Under the pieces are notes generated by a model, which was given only the letters and a program-made list of their open reading frames with translations, searched no databases and was not told the DNA's origin. The translations under genes were made by a program, and so were the position numbers. Positions 1 through 5,025 of a stretch of DNA of 7,010 bases are shown here, piece after piece. Where the stretch lies: positions 1 to 7,010 of the forward strand of contig CAZBVX010000030.1 of assembly GCA_964495615.1 (NCBI GenBank). Direction: 5' to 3'. The DNA is from CAINDR01 sp964495615. Lineage in GTDB: Bacteria; Patescibacteriota; Patescibacteriia; Patescibacteriales; UBA12465. Position 1 is the first letter of the stretch. Each line of letters begins with the position of its first letter.

Positions 1-554
1 ATTGTATCGATCGCAATTGCTGTTTTCCCAAGTTGGCGATCACCAATAATAAGTTCACGCTGTCCGCGGCCAATCGGAATCATCGCATCAATTGATTTGA
101 TGCCGGTTTGAACTGGTTGATTAACTGAAGCACGAGTAATAACGCCCGGAGCAATTTTTTCTACCGGATAAAAATCCTTGGTTTCAATTTTTCCCTTGCC
201 ATCCATCGCTTCACCGAGAGGATTAACCACCCGTCCAATCATTGCTTCACCAACCGGCACTTCCAAAATACGTTTGGTTGCTAAAACTTCATCACCCTCT
301 TTGATGTTGGAAAACTCACCAAGAATAATGGCGCCAACTAAATTTTCTTCCAAATTCAAAGCCACACCAGAAACTTCTCCATGGCTAGTTTTAAAAATTA
401 AAATTTCTGACATCATTGCTTCTGATAATCCAGAAACAAGAGCGATGCCATCAGAAATTTTTAAAACTCTGCCGACTGATTTCTCGCTGATTTCCGCTTT
501 AAATCCGGATATTTCCGTCTTCAACTGTTCAATGATAAAGTCTTTGGTAAACAT
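1..554 (-). CDS. atpA: F-type ATP synthase alpha subunit, N-terminal part (cut by the left window edge)
   Basis: Alpha is the non-catalytic nucleotide-binding subunit of the F1 head, alternating with beta at the membrane's cytoplasmic face. The frame starts with ATG at 554-552 and stays open to the edge, giving 184 complete codons of a protein usually about 500 aa long. The start reads MFTKDFIIEQLKTEI, followed by VGRVLKISDGIALVSGL (the beta-barrel domain), then VVNPLGEAMDGKG, APGVITR, QTGIKSIDAMIPIGRGQREL and the P-loop GDRQLGKT at residues 171-178. Lysine 177 and threonine 178, the phosphate and magnesium contacts, are kept. Residue 175 is leucine where alpha subunits normally have threonine (GDRQTGKT). 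The gene follows atpH after 34 AT-rich bases with no Shine-Dalgarno sequence; the start agrees with family N-termini. Identity is secure; the meaning of the leucine is open. Confidence 0.96.
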   Translation of the reverse strand, partial: MFTKDFIIEQLKTEISGFKAEISEKSVGRVLKISDGIALVSGLSEAMMSEILIFKTSHGEVSGVALNLEENLVGAIILGEFSNIKEGDEVLATKRILEVPVGEAMIGRVVNPLGEAMDGKGKIETKDFYPVEKIAPGVITRASVNQPVQTGIKSIDAMIPIGRGQRELIIGDRQLGKTAIAIDT

Positions 555-588
555 ATTAATAATTTATAATTAAAAATTGATTTTAAAA

Positions 589-990
589 TTATTTTTCCAT
601 TTTATTTTTTAGATCTTCCAGGTTAGTCTTCAAGCTGCCATCCAAGACCCGGCTTTCATATTTCAAAACAAAACCACCCAGCAAATCCTGATCAACCTCT
701 TCCGTTAAAACAATTTTTTTGGCACCAGTTTTGTTTTTTAAATAATCTGTGATTGCTTCTCGAGAATTATCAGCTAATTGATGGGCGCTGGAAATTGAAG
801 CTGGCAATTCCCCGTTTTCCTGATTCCAAATTTCCTCAAAAGCAGAAATAATCTCATTTTCGCGGTTCAACACGCCATCTCTTCCCAAAACCGCGACAAA
901 GTTATGCAAAATCTTCCGAGATTCTTCTTCAGATTTTCCGAATAATGATTCATATAAACTTTGGGCGTATTGTTTTGGATTAATTTTCAT
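589..990 (-). CDS. atpH: F-type ATP synthase delta subunit, short form
   Basis: Delta joins the top of the F1 head to the b-subunit stalk (equivalent to mitochondrial OSCP). The product has 133 aa against about 175 to 180 in most bacteria. The C-terminal family signature is clear: DLLGGFVLKYESRVLDGS at about residues 102-119, followed by a basic helix. The N-terminal part keeps a first helix (PKQYAQSLYESLFG, residues 5-18) and a helix around FVAVLGRDGVLN, but roughly 45 residues of the usual N-terminal helical bundle appear to be absent. There is no frameshift: the frame is intact and spaced 5 bp after atpF, so the short form looks genuine. Similar short deltas are, to my recollection, common in Patescibacteria. 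No Shine-Dalgarno sequence precedes the ATG (GGTTAAATAGTCGAT before it). Stop is TAA. The position between atpF and atpA supports the call. Confidence 0.9.
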   Translation of the reverse strand: MKINPKQYAQSLYESLFGKSEEESRKILHNFVAVLGRDGVLNRENEIISAFEEIWNQENGELPASISSAHQLADNSREAITDYLKNKTGAKKIVLTEEVDQDLLGGFVLKYESRVLDGSLKTNLEDLKNKMEK

Positions 991-995
991 ATCGA

Positions 996-1484
996 CTATT
1001 TAACCAAATTTTTTATTAGCTCCTGATCTTTGGCGCCGTCCATTTTTTCTTTGAGTAATTTTTCCACCGTTAAAGCGATCAGAGAAGCGGTTTCCGCTTT
1101 TAGTTCTTTCAAGGTTTCAGTTCTTTCTGTTGCTAATTTTCCTTTTTCTGAGCTAATAATTTTTTCAATATCTTCTTTGGCTTTTTTGATCATTTCGTCT
1201 TGACGTTTTGCGCCTTGAAGATCGGCCGCGGCCAAAATTTCCGTAGCGGCTTTTTTGGCTTCAGTAATAATTGTCTTTTTTTCGGTTTCCGCCTCCTGTA
1301 ACCGGTCTTCAATTTCTTTGGCGTCAGCTAGACTTTTTTCAATTTTTTTGCTTCTTTCATCCATCATTTTGGCAATCGGTTTAAAAGCAAAAAAATAAAG
1401 CACTCCCAAAACAATCGCAAAATTGACCGTTTGGGCGATAAATAATTTCAAATCAAGATGAAAAGTAGAAACTAATGAGTCCAT
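996..1484 (-). CDS. atpF: F-type ATP synthase b subunit
   Basis: Subunit b is the peripheral stalk that stops the alpha/beta head from turning with the rotor. The 162-aa product has a short N-terminus, one hydrophobic segment at about residues 13-35 (LFIAQTVNFAIVLGVLYFF), the usual basic exit FKPIAKMMDERSKKI, and then a long charged, alanine-rich helix to the end, as expected for the dimeric right-handed coiled coil. Length matches the family (about 156 to 170). It lies between atpE and atpH in the normal operon order. The start at 1484-1482 places the membrane segment correctly; the leader is A/T-only near the ATG (GATTATTATTAAAAAAAT) and has no Shine-Dalgarno sequence. Stop is TAG, 5 bp before atpH. 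Only one b-type gene is visible, so a homodimer is expected, unless a second copy lies elsewhere. Confidence 0.95.
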   Translation of the reverse strand: MDSLVSTFHLDLKLFIAQTVNFAIVLGVLYFFAFKPIAKMMDERSKKIEKSLADAKEIEDRLQEAETEKKTIITEAKKAATEILAAADLQGAKRQDEMIKKAKEDIEKIISSEKGKLATERTETLKELKAETASLIALTVEKLLKEKMDGAKDQELIKNLVK

Positions 1485-1508
1485 ATTTTTTTAATAATAA
1501 TCTAATAA

Positions 1509-1531
1509 CTGAACCGAAAAAATCGGTCCAG
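1509..1531 (-). promoter_or_regulatory. Hairpin between atpE and atpF
   Basis: On the transcribed strand, CTGGACCGA and TCGGTTCAG form a 9-bp stem with one G-U pair around a loop of five T. It begins 12 bases after the atpE stop and ends 24 bases before the atpF start. The T-run is in the loop and not after the stem, so it does not look like an intrinsic terminator. Such structures after atpE could protect the 3' end of the c-subunit message or mark a processing site, which would help make the many c copies per enzyme. The structure is seen; the role is inferred. Confidence 0.6.
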
Positions 1532-1543
1532 AAAATCAGCCTA

Positions 1544-1756
1544 CTATTTAATACTAAAGGCAATAACCAAGGCATAAATAGCAACCGCTTCCGCGAAAGC
1601 TGAAGCCAAAAGCATTGGCACCAAAATTTTACCGGCAGCTTCTGGGTTGCGGCCGATGGCTTCCATGGCTTTTGCGCCAATCATACCGATACCAAGAGCG
1701 GGAGCGATAGAACCGAGGCTGATAGCCAAAGCCTTTGCTAACATTACATTTTCCAT
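1544..1756 (-). CDS. atpE: F-type ATP synthase c subunit (rotor ring, proton type)
   Basis: Subunit c forms the membrane ring that turns as ions pass the a subunit. The 70-aa product is two hydrophobic helices (about residues 7-28 and 46-68) joined by the polar loop GRNPEA (35-40), which contacts the central stalk. The ion-carrying carboxylate is Glu56 in FAEAVAIYALVIAF. Compared with sodium-type rings such as Ilyobacter, the glutamine in helix 1 is Ile23 and the Ser-Thr after the glutamate is Ala57-Val58, so proton coupling is expected; a tyrosine five residues after the glutamate is kept. Length is normal. The stop is a tandem TAG TAG. It lies 75 bp after atpB and 59 bp before atpF, much looser spacing than elsewhere in the operon, with possible RNA structure on both sides. 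No Shine-Dalgarno sequence lies at a normal distance. Confidence 0.96.
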   Translation of the reverse strand: MENVMLAKALAISLGSIAPALGIGMIGAKAMEAIGRNPEAAGKILVPMLLASAFAEAVAIYALVIAFSIK

Positions 1757-1766
1757 ACTGTTTATT

Positions 1767-1800
1767 TTCAGCCGCCAAGCAAATAGCTGAGCCAGCTGAA
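1767..1800 (-). promoter_or_regulatory. atpE leader with two competing stems
   Basis: Just upstream of atpE the transcript can form either an outer stem of TTCAGC with GCTGAA (1795-1800 with 1767-1772, 6 bp, ending 11 bases before the ATG) or a compact hairpin AGCTG-GCT-CAGCT (1785-1797). They share bases 1795-1797 and so exclude each other. No Shine-Dalgarno site is visible; GGCGGCTG lies about 14 bases from the ATG and falls in the outer stem's arm. Translation control of the highly expressed c subunit is plausible but inferred, and short stems like these can occur by chance. Confidence 0.3.
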
Positions 1801-1818
1801 TTATTTAATTCTTTATAT

Positions 1819-1836
1819 ATTAAAATTAATTTTAAT
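1819..1836. repeat. 18-bp perfect AT palindrome over the atpB stop codon
   Basis: ATTAAAATTAATTTTAAT reads the same on both strands. It includes the atpB stop codon TAA (1834-1832) and the start of the spacer to atpE. It is made only of A and T, so in this composition chance occurrence is possible. It could form a weak cruciform or hairpin at the 3' end of atpB, but I assign it no role. Confidence 0.35.
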
Positions 1837-2650
1837 GCTCTTCAGCTGTTGTGGCGACAGTTAAATATGTCAAAATTAACATGGCAAAAATAAGCGCCTG
1901 AATCAAGCCGACAATAATTTCCAAAAACATAAAAGGAATCGGCACGCCAAAGGCCAAAATTGCTGACATGGCTGCCAATAGAACTTCACCAGCAAAAACA
2001 TTGCCGAATAGACGAAAGGATAAACTAGCAATTTTTGCCAGCTCGGAAATAATTTCAATCACCCCAACAAAAGCTTTGATTGGATTAACTAACAAAATAG
2101 TAGGCTCTTTAACGATTTTTTTGGGAATTTCCAAAAAGGCTTTAATGTTGATGAATTTATTTAAATAATTCCAGCCGCCAACAGCAATAACACCAAAAAT
2201 GTGGCTCAAAACTACACCAATAGTGGCCAAAGCTAAAGTAGTATTCAAATCGGCAGTTGCCCCGCGAAAATAAGGAATAAAGATCAGCTCTTCGCCTTCT
2301 TTGACCACTTGTCCGATTGAACCGACGCCAGGAAACATTCCTAGCCAATTATTCAAGAGAATGAAAAAGAAAAAAGCGAGAACTAACGGTGCAAATTTTA
2401 AGGACTTTTTACGGCTGCCAGTGACCCCGTCAAAAATATTTAAAAATGCCTCAAAAACAATTTCAAAGGCATTTTGAATTCCACGAGGAATTAATTTTAT
2501 TTTTTTTCTAATTATCAAACCAAAAATTAGAACCACCAACACCACTAACCAGGAGTTCAGCAAAGAATTGCTGACCGAAAATGAACCAATCTGAAAAATC
2601 GGTTCGGCAAACAAAGTATTTTCGTGTAAAATTTCTTGTCCAGCTGACAT
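1832..2650 (-). CDS. atpB: F-type ATP synthase a subunit (proton channel stator)
   Basis: Subunit a is the membrane stator carrying the two half-channels next to the c ring. The 272-aa product is strongly hydrophobic, with membrane segments at about residues 31-48, 86-106, 136-158, 185-204, 207-234 and 238-264. The essential arginine is Arg213 in SLSFRLFGNVFAGE, with Glu222 following; the last helix holds GLIQALIFAMLILTYL with Gln251. NNWLGMFPGVGSIG (100-113) and RGATADLNTTLALA (129-142) are typical of bacterial a subunits. Length is normal (about 240 to 275). The ATG is 3 bp after the atpI-like stop, implying coupled translation, with no Shine-Dalgarno motif (AAAGATCAAGAATAGTTT precedes it). 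A start here gives the expected periplasmic N-terminus before the first helix. Stop is TAA. All residues needed for proton transfer appear present. Confidence 0.97.
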   Translation of the reverse strand: MSAGQEILHENTLFAEPIFQIGSFSVSNSLLNSWLVVLVVLIFGLIIRKKIKLIPRGIQNAFEIVFEAFLNIFDGVTGSRKKSLKFAPLVLAFFFFILLNNWLGMFPGVGSIGQVVKEGEELIFIPYFRGATADLNTTLALATIGVVLSHIFGVIAVGGWNYLNKFINIKAFLEIPKKIVKEPTILLVNPIKAFVGVIEIISELAKIASLSFRLFGNVFAGEVLLAAMSAILAFGVPIPFMFLEIIVGLIQALIFAMLILTYLTVATTAEEH

Positions 2651-2653
2651 AAA

Positions 2654-2920
2654 CTATTCTTGATCTTTATTTTTTTTGGCTTCTTCTTCAATCTTTTTAA
2701 ATTCTTTTAAGGCATTTTTGGTGATTCCGAACATTGAAACCAAAAAGAAAAAAGACAAAGAAATAATCATCAGCCAGGGGCCAGATGAATATTTCCGATC
2801 TAACCATTTGCCGATCACCAAACCGAGCAAAACTGGACCAACAATCCACGCAGAAGCAATGCTCATCGTGCGGATAGCAATTGACCAGGTCTTGTTGGTG
2901 TTTGGATCACCGACTGACAT
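2654..2920 (-). CDS. AtpZ/AtpI-family small membrane protein
   Basis: This 88-aa protein opens the atp operon, where bacteria usually place atpI or atpZ, whose products are linked to c-ring assembly or magnesium/calcium transport. Two membrane segments are visible (about residues 18-38 and 48-68), joined by the short loop KWLDRKYSSGP, followed by a charged tail rich in Lys and Glu. The glycine pattern GPVLLGLVIGKWLD matches the AtpZ-like two-helix family (ATPase_gene1 type) rather than the four-helix AtpI of enterobacteria, so I leave the symbol blank. The ATG at 2920-2918 keeps a short N-terminus before helix 1; an internal Met19 would start inside the helix and is less likely. The transcript has T8-G-T5 directly before the ATG, and the only purine-rich stretch (AAAAGGGGA) lies about 20 bases off, too far for a normal ribosome site. 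Stop is TAG. Confidence 0.85.
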   Translation of the reverse strand: MSVGDPNTNKTWSIAIRTMSIASAWIVGPVLLGLVIGKWLDRKYSSGPWLMIISLSFFFLVSMFGITKNALKEFKKIEEEAKKNKDQE

Positions 2921-2926
2921 AAAAAC

Positions 2927-2957
2927 AAAAAAAAGAGTATCCCCTTTTATTAATACT
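2927..2957 (-). promoter_or_regulatory. Weak stem plus T-run in the atp operon leader
   Basis: In the leader, AGTAT (2957-2953) can pair with ATACT (2940-2936) across a 12-base loop containing AAAAGGGG, and a run of eight T follows one base later, just before the first gene. The layout resembles an attenuator, but the stem is only 5 bp with a single G-C pair, so termination would be weak. It is listed because the T-run directly abutting the start codon is unusual. Confidence 0.2.
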
Positions 2958-2971
2958 TAATGTTCTTATTA

Positions 2972-3000
2972 TTTATAGCTTAAAAATCGAACCAAGTCAA
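2972..3000 (-). promoter_or_regulatory. Sigma-70-type promoter for the atp operon
   Basis: On the minus strand TTGACT (3000-2995) and TATAAA (2977-2972) are separated by exactly 17 bp. Each hexamer matches the housekeeping consensus at five of six positions. Transcription would begin near 2966-2965, giving a leader of about 45 bases before the atpI-like gene. It lies in the largest spacer of the window (102 bp, between tatD and the atp genes), which is where an operon promoter is expected. It supports separate transcription of the ATP synthase genes from dnaK-dnaJ-tatD. Activity is inferred from sequence alone. Confidence 0.7.
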
Positions 3001-3002
3001 TG

Positions 3003-3018
3003 ATTATCTGTTGATAAT
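3003..3018. repeat. Inverted repeat between tatD stop and the atp promoter
   Basis: ATTATC and GATAAT form a perfect 6-bp inverted repeat around TGTT. It starts 4 bases after the tatD stop and ends 2 bases before the -35 hexamer. The arms have one G-C pair each and no T-run follows, so it is a poor terminator. The place just upstream of a -35 element would also suit a regulator site. I cannot tell which, or whether it is chance. Confidence 0.35.
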
Positions 3019-3022
3019 ACCT

Positions 3023-3877
3023 CTAAATACCAAAAAACATTTTGGCATTAGCGGTGGTAATTTCGGCTACTTTTTCTAATTTCATTCCTTTAATTTCAGC
3101 AATTCGGCCAGCAACATATTGGACTAAAAGAGGTTCATTGCGCTGTCCGCGATATGGCTCTGGAGTCATATAAGGACAATCAGTTTCAATCATGATTTTT
3201 TCCAGCGGAATTTTGCGAATTAAATCATCCCACATTTGGCTAAAAGTAACCAGACCAGTAAAAGAAATCATTAAGCCAAGCTTAAAATATTCCCAAGCCA
3301 GATTTTCATCACCAGAAAAACAATGAATCACTCCCCAAGGACGATCAGTTGGAATTGTATCGCGATTTTCTTTTTTAAATTCTTGAAGTAAAGGCAACAA
3401 ATCGTCATGCGCTTGGCGGCAATGAATAATTACCGGCAAACCCAAAGAACGAGCAAGTCTTAATTGCTCCAAAAGAATAATTTTTTGTTTTTTCTTAATT
3501 GCTGCAATATCTGAAGAAAGATCTAGGTGATAATAATCAAGGCCAATTTCTCCAATTGCTACAGTTTTTTCAGACTTAGCTAATTTTTCGTAGGTATCAT
3601 AATTAAATTCTTCACCAGTAGTCATATATTGCGTTGAACCATTGGCATCGTTAGTATGAGCAACTATTTCTTCTAGTTGATTGGGGTGCAGACCGACTGC
3701 TGCATAGACGCCACTTTCATATTTGTTGGCATAAGACAAGGCGCGGCCGGAAGTTTTGTATTCTGAACCAACCAAAACCATCCAGGTGTTATTATCCAAA
3801 GAACGGCGAATCACCTCGTCGGCATCGTCTCTAAAATCTTTAAAATTAACATGGGCATGAGTATCAAAAAATTGCAT
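3023..3877 (-). CDS. tatD: TatD-family metal-dependent hydrolase / DNase
   Basis: TatD proteins are amidohydrolase-fold (TIM barrel) enzymes with metal-dependent DNase activity, linked to DNA repair and quality control. The 284-aa product has the whole metal site: FDTHAH (His7, His9), AIGEIGLDYY (Glu110), VIIHCRQA (His152), VIHCFSG (His185) and MIETDCPY (Asp233). GLHPNQ (62-67), RNEP (246-249) and the C-terminal NAKMFFGI complete the signature. It is about 20 residues longer than the 260-aa E. coli protein; the extra length lies mostly at residues about 70-95, between GLHP and the glutamate strand, a polar stretch probably on the surface. The ATG is 2 bp after the dnaJ stop, so the two genes are almost certainly cotranscribed and translationally coupled. 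No Shine-Dalgarno sequence is visible. Stop is TAG. Substrate in this organism is unknown; family naming is firm, orthology to E. coli tatD as against paralogues (ycfH, yjjV) is not. Confidence 0.92.
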   Translation of the reverse strand: MQFFDTHAHVNFKDFRDDADEVIRRSLDNNTWMVLVGSEYKTSGRALSYANKYESGVYAAVGLHPNQLEEIVAHTNDANGSTQYMTTGEEFNYDTYEKLAKSEKTVAIGEIGLDYYHLDLSSDIAAIKKKQKIILLEQLRLARSLGLPVIIHCRQAHDDLLPLLQEFKKENRDTIPTDRPWGVIHCFSGDENLAWEYFKLGLMISFTGLVTFSQMWDDLIRKIPLEKIMIETDCPYMTPEPYRGQRNEPLLVQYVAGRIAEIKGMKLEKVAEITTANAKMFFGI

Positions 3878-3879
3878 AT

Positions 3880-4953
3880 TTAAAATTCTAATTCTTCTAA
3901 AGCTTTTTTTGCTCTACGATTAACACTTTTTGGCACAACAACTTTCACTTCCACAAAATGATCTCCTCGACCGCGGCCGCGCAAATGGGTTATTCCTTTT
4001 TCTTTAATACGAAAAATAGTATTTGGCTGGGTGCCTTCCGGGATTTTCAAATCAAAAGAGCCATCCAAAGTTTCTACTTCAATTTTCCCTCCCAAAATAG
4101 CTGTTTTTACATCAATTTCTTCAACACTGCGAACATCGTCATTGTCACGAGCCAAGCGGCGATCAGGTGTCACCTTCACTCTCACCAATAAATCACCGGC
4201 CGGAACACCTTTTTCACTCACTTCCCCTCGACCAGCAACTCGGATTGATTCACCGCTATCAATTCCTCCCGGAATTTTGATAGTAAATTTTTCTTCGACG
4301 CGCGCTCTGCCGGTTCCTTGGCAATTGGCACATTTTTTTTCAGGAATTTTCCCTTCGCCGTGACAATCCGGGCAAGGAGTCTGCGATTGAATGTTACCAA
4401 GAATGGTTCTTTGAATTCTAGTCACTCGTCCACTGCCGTGGCAAGTACTGCAAGTATTTACTTTTGTGCCAGCGGCAGCACCACTTCCGTGACACGCTGA
4501 ACAAGTACCGACACGAGGATAAGAAATTTCTTTTTCAGTTCCAAAAGCGGCTTCCTTGAAACTTATTTTGATATCCAAAACCAAATCTTGCCCCTTACTT
4601 GCTCGACGAGAACGTCCGCCGCCGCCAAAGCCGCCAAAAATATCGCCAAAACCGCCGAATAAATCGCCCAAATCATCCATATTAATATTAACCCCCTGGC
4701 CAAATCCCTGACCGCCAAAACCGCCAAAACCACCAGCTTGGCCATTTTGAAAATTTGATCCAAACTGATCATATTGTTGGCGTTTCTCTGGACTACTCAA
4801 AACCTGATAAGCTTCGTTAATCTCTTTGAATTTTTCCGCATCACCACCTTTGTCTGGGTGATACTGATGAGCCTTTTTTCTGAAAGCAGTTTTGATTTCC
4901 GCCGCGGAAGCGCTTTTCCCGACGCCTAAAATATTATAATAATCTTTTGACAT
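3880..4953 (-). CDS. dnaJ: Chaperone DnaJ (Hsp40, type I)
   Basis: DnaJ delivers unfolded proteins to DnaK and stimulates its ATPase in the cytoplasm. The 357-aa product has the full type I layout: J domain at 1-66 with the HPD triad at 32-34, Gly/Phe-rich linker at about 74-113, zinc domain with four CxxCxGxG repeats (C151/C154, C168/C171, C194/C197, C208/C211), and the C-terminal substrate-binding domains to the end. Between helices II and III the J domain has the compact YHPDKGGDAEKFKEI. Length is close to the family (about 370). It follows dnaK by 72 bp, a spacer holding an 8-bp hairpin, and precedes tatD by 2 bp. The ATG chosen gives the standard MSKDYYNILGV start; no Shine-Dalgarno sequence precedes it (TTTTTGTTTAAGACAA). 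Stop is TAA. No key residue is missing. Confidence 0.97.
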   Translation of the reverse strand: MSKDYYNILGVGKSASAAEIKTAFRKKAHQYHPDKGGDAEKFKEINEAYQVLSSPEKRQQYDQFGSNFQNGQAGGFGGFGGQGFGQGVNINMDDLGDLFGGFGDIFGGFGGGGRSRRASKGQDLVLDIKISFKEAAFGTEKEISYPRVGTCSACHGSGAAAGTKVNTCSTCHGSGRVTRIQRTILGNIQSQTPCPDCHGEGKIPEKKCANCQGTGRARVEEKFTIKIPGGIDSGESIRVAGRGEVSEKGVPAGDLLVRVKVTPDRRLARDNDDVRSVEEIDVKTAILGGKIEVETLDGSFDLKIPEGTQPNTIFRIKEKGITHLRGRGRGDHFVEVKVVVPKSVNRRAKKALEELEF

Positions 4954-4987
4954 TTGTCTTAAACAAAAATTAATTTCTTAATAAATC

Positions 4988-5008
4988 ATCTCTGAAAAAA
5001 TCAGAGAT
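4988..5008 (-). promoter_or_regulatory. Hairpin between dnaK and dnaJ
   Basis: ATCTCTGA and TCAGAGAT make a perfect 8-bp stem around five T in the transcript. It starts 17 bases after the dnaK stop and ends 34 bases before dnaJ. No T-run follows directly, so it is not a typical terminator; partial read-through, processing or protection of the more abundant dnaK message would suit a spacer here. The loop and closing pairs (GA-TTTTT-TC) are the same as in the hairpin between atpE and atpF. The structure is seen; the function is inferred. Confidence 0.6.
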
Positions 5009-5025
5009 AATCTATAAAAAATTTA

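Noticed and set aside
178..573. Plus-strand open frame of 131 codons opposite atpA
   Set aside because: It is antisense to a clearly conserved atpA reading frame, has no recognisable motif and is explained by the codon pattern of the real gene. The same applies to the other plus-strand frames opposite atpB, the atpI-like gene, dnaJ and dnaK.
1453..1680. Minus-strand frame of 75 codons overlapping atpE and atpF
   Set aside because: It is an off-frame reading of atpE and its spacer; the overlapped c subunit is complete and fully conserved.
1544..1756. Sodium-coupled c ring
   Set aside because: A tyrosine five residues after Glu56 is shared with sodium rings, but the glutamine of helix 1 is Ile23 and the Ser-Thr pair is Ala57-Val58, so the sodium site is not complete.
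1811..1870. Possible extra promoter before atpE (TATAAA near the atpB stop)
   Set aside because: A -10-like TATAAA is present, but no acceptable -35 hexamer lies 16 to 18 bp upstream, and such strings are common in AT-rich spacers.
2575..2609. Inverted repeats CCGAA/TTCGG and GAACC/GGTTC
   Set aside because: They lie inside the coding sequence of the atpB N-terminus, are imperfect, and the codons explain them.
3003..3018. Intrinsic terminator for dnaK-dnaJ-tatD
   Set aside because: The stem is 6 bp and AT-rich and is followed by CATTGACTTGG, not a T-run.
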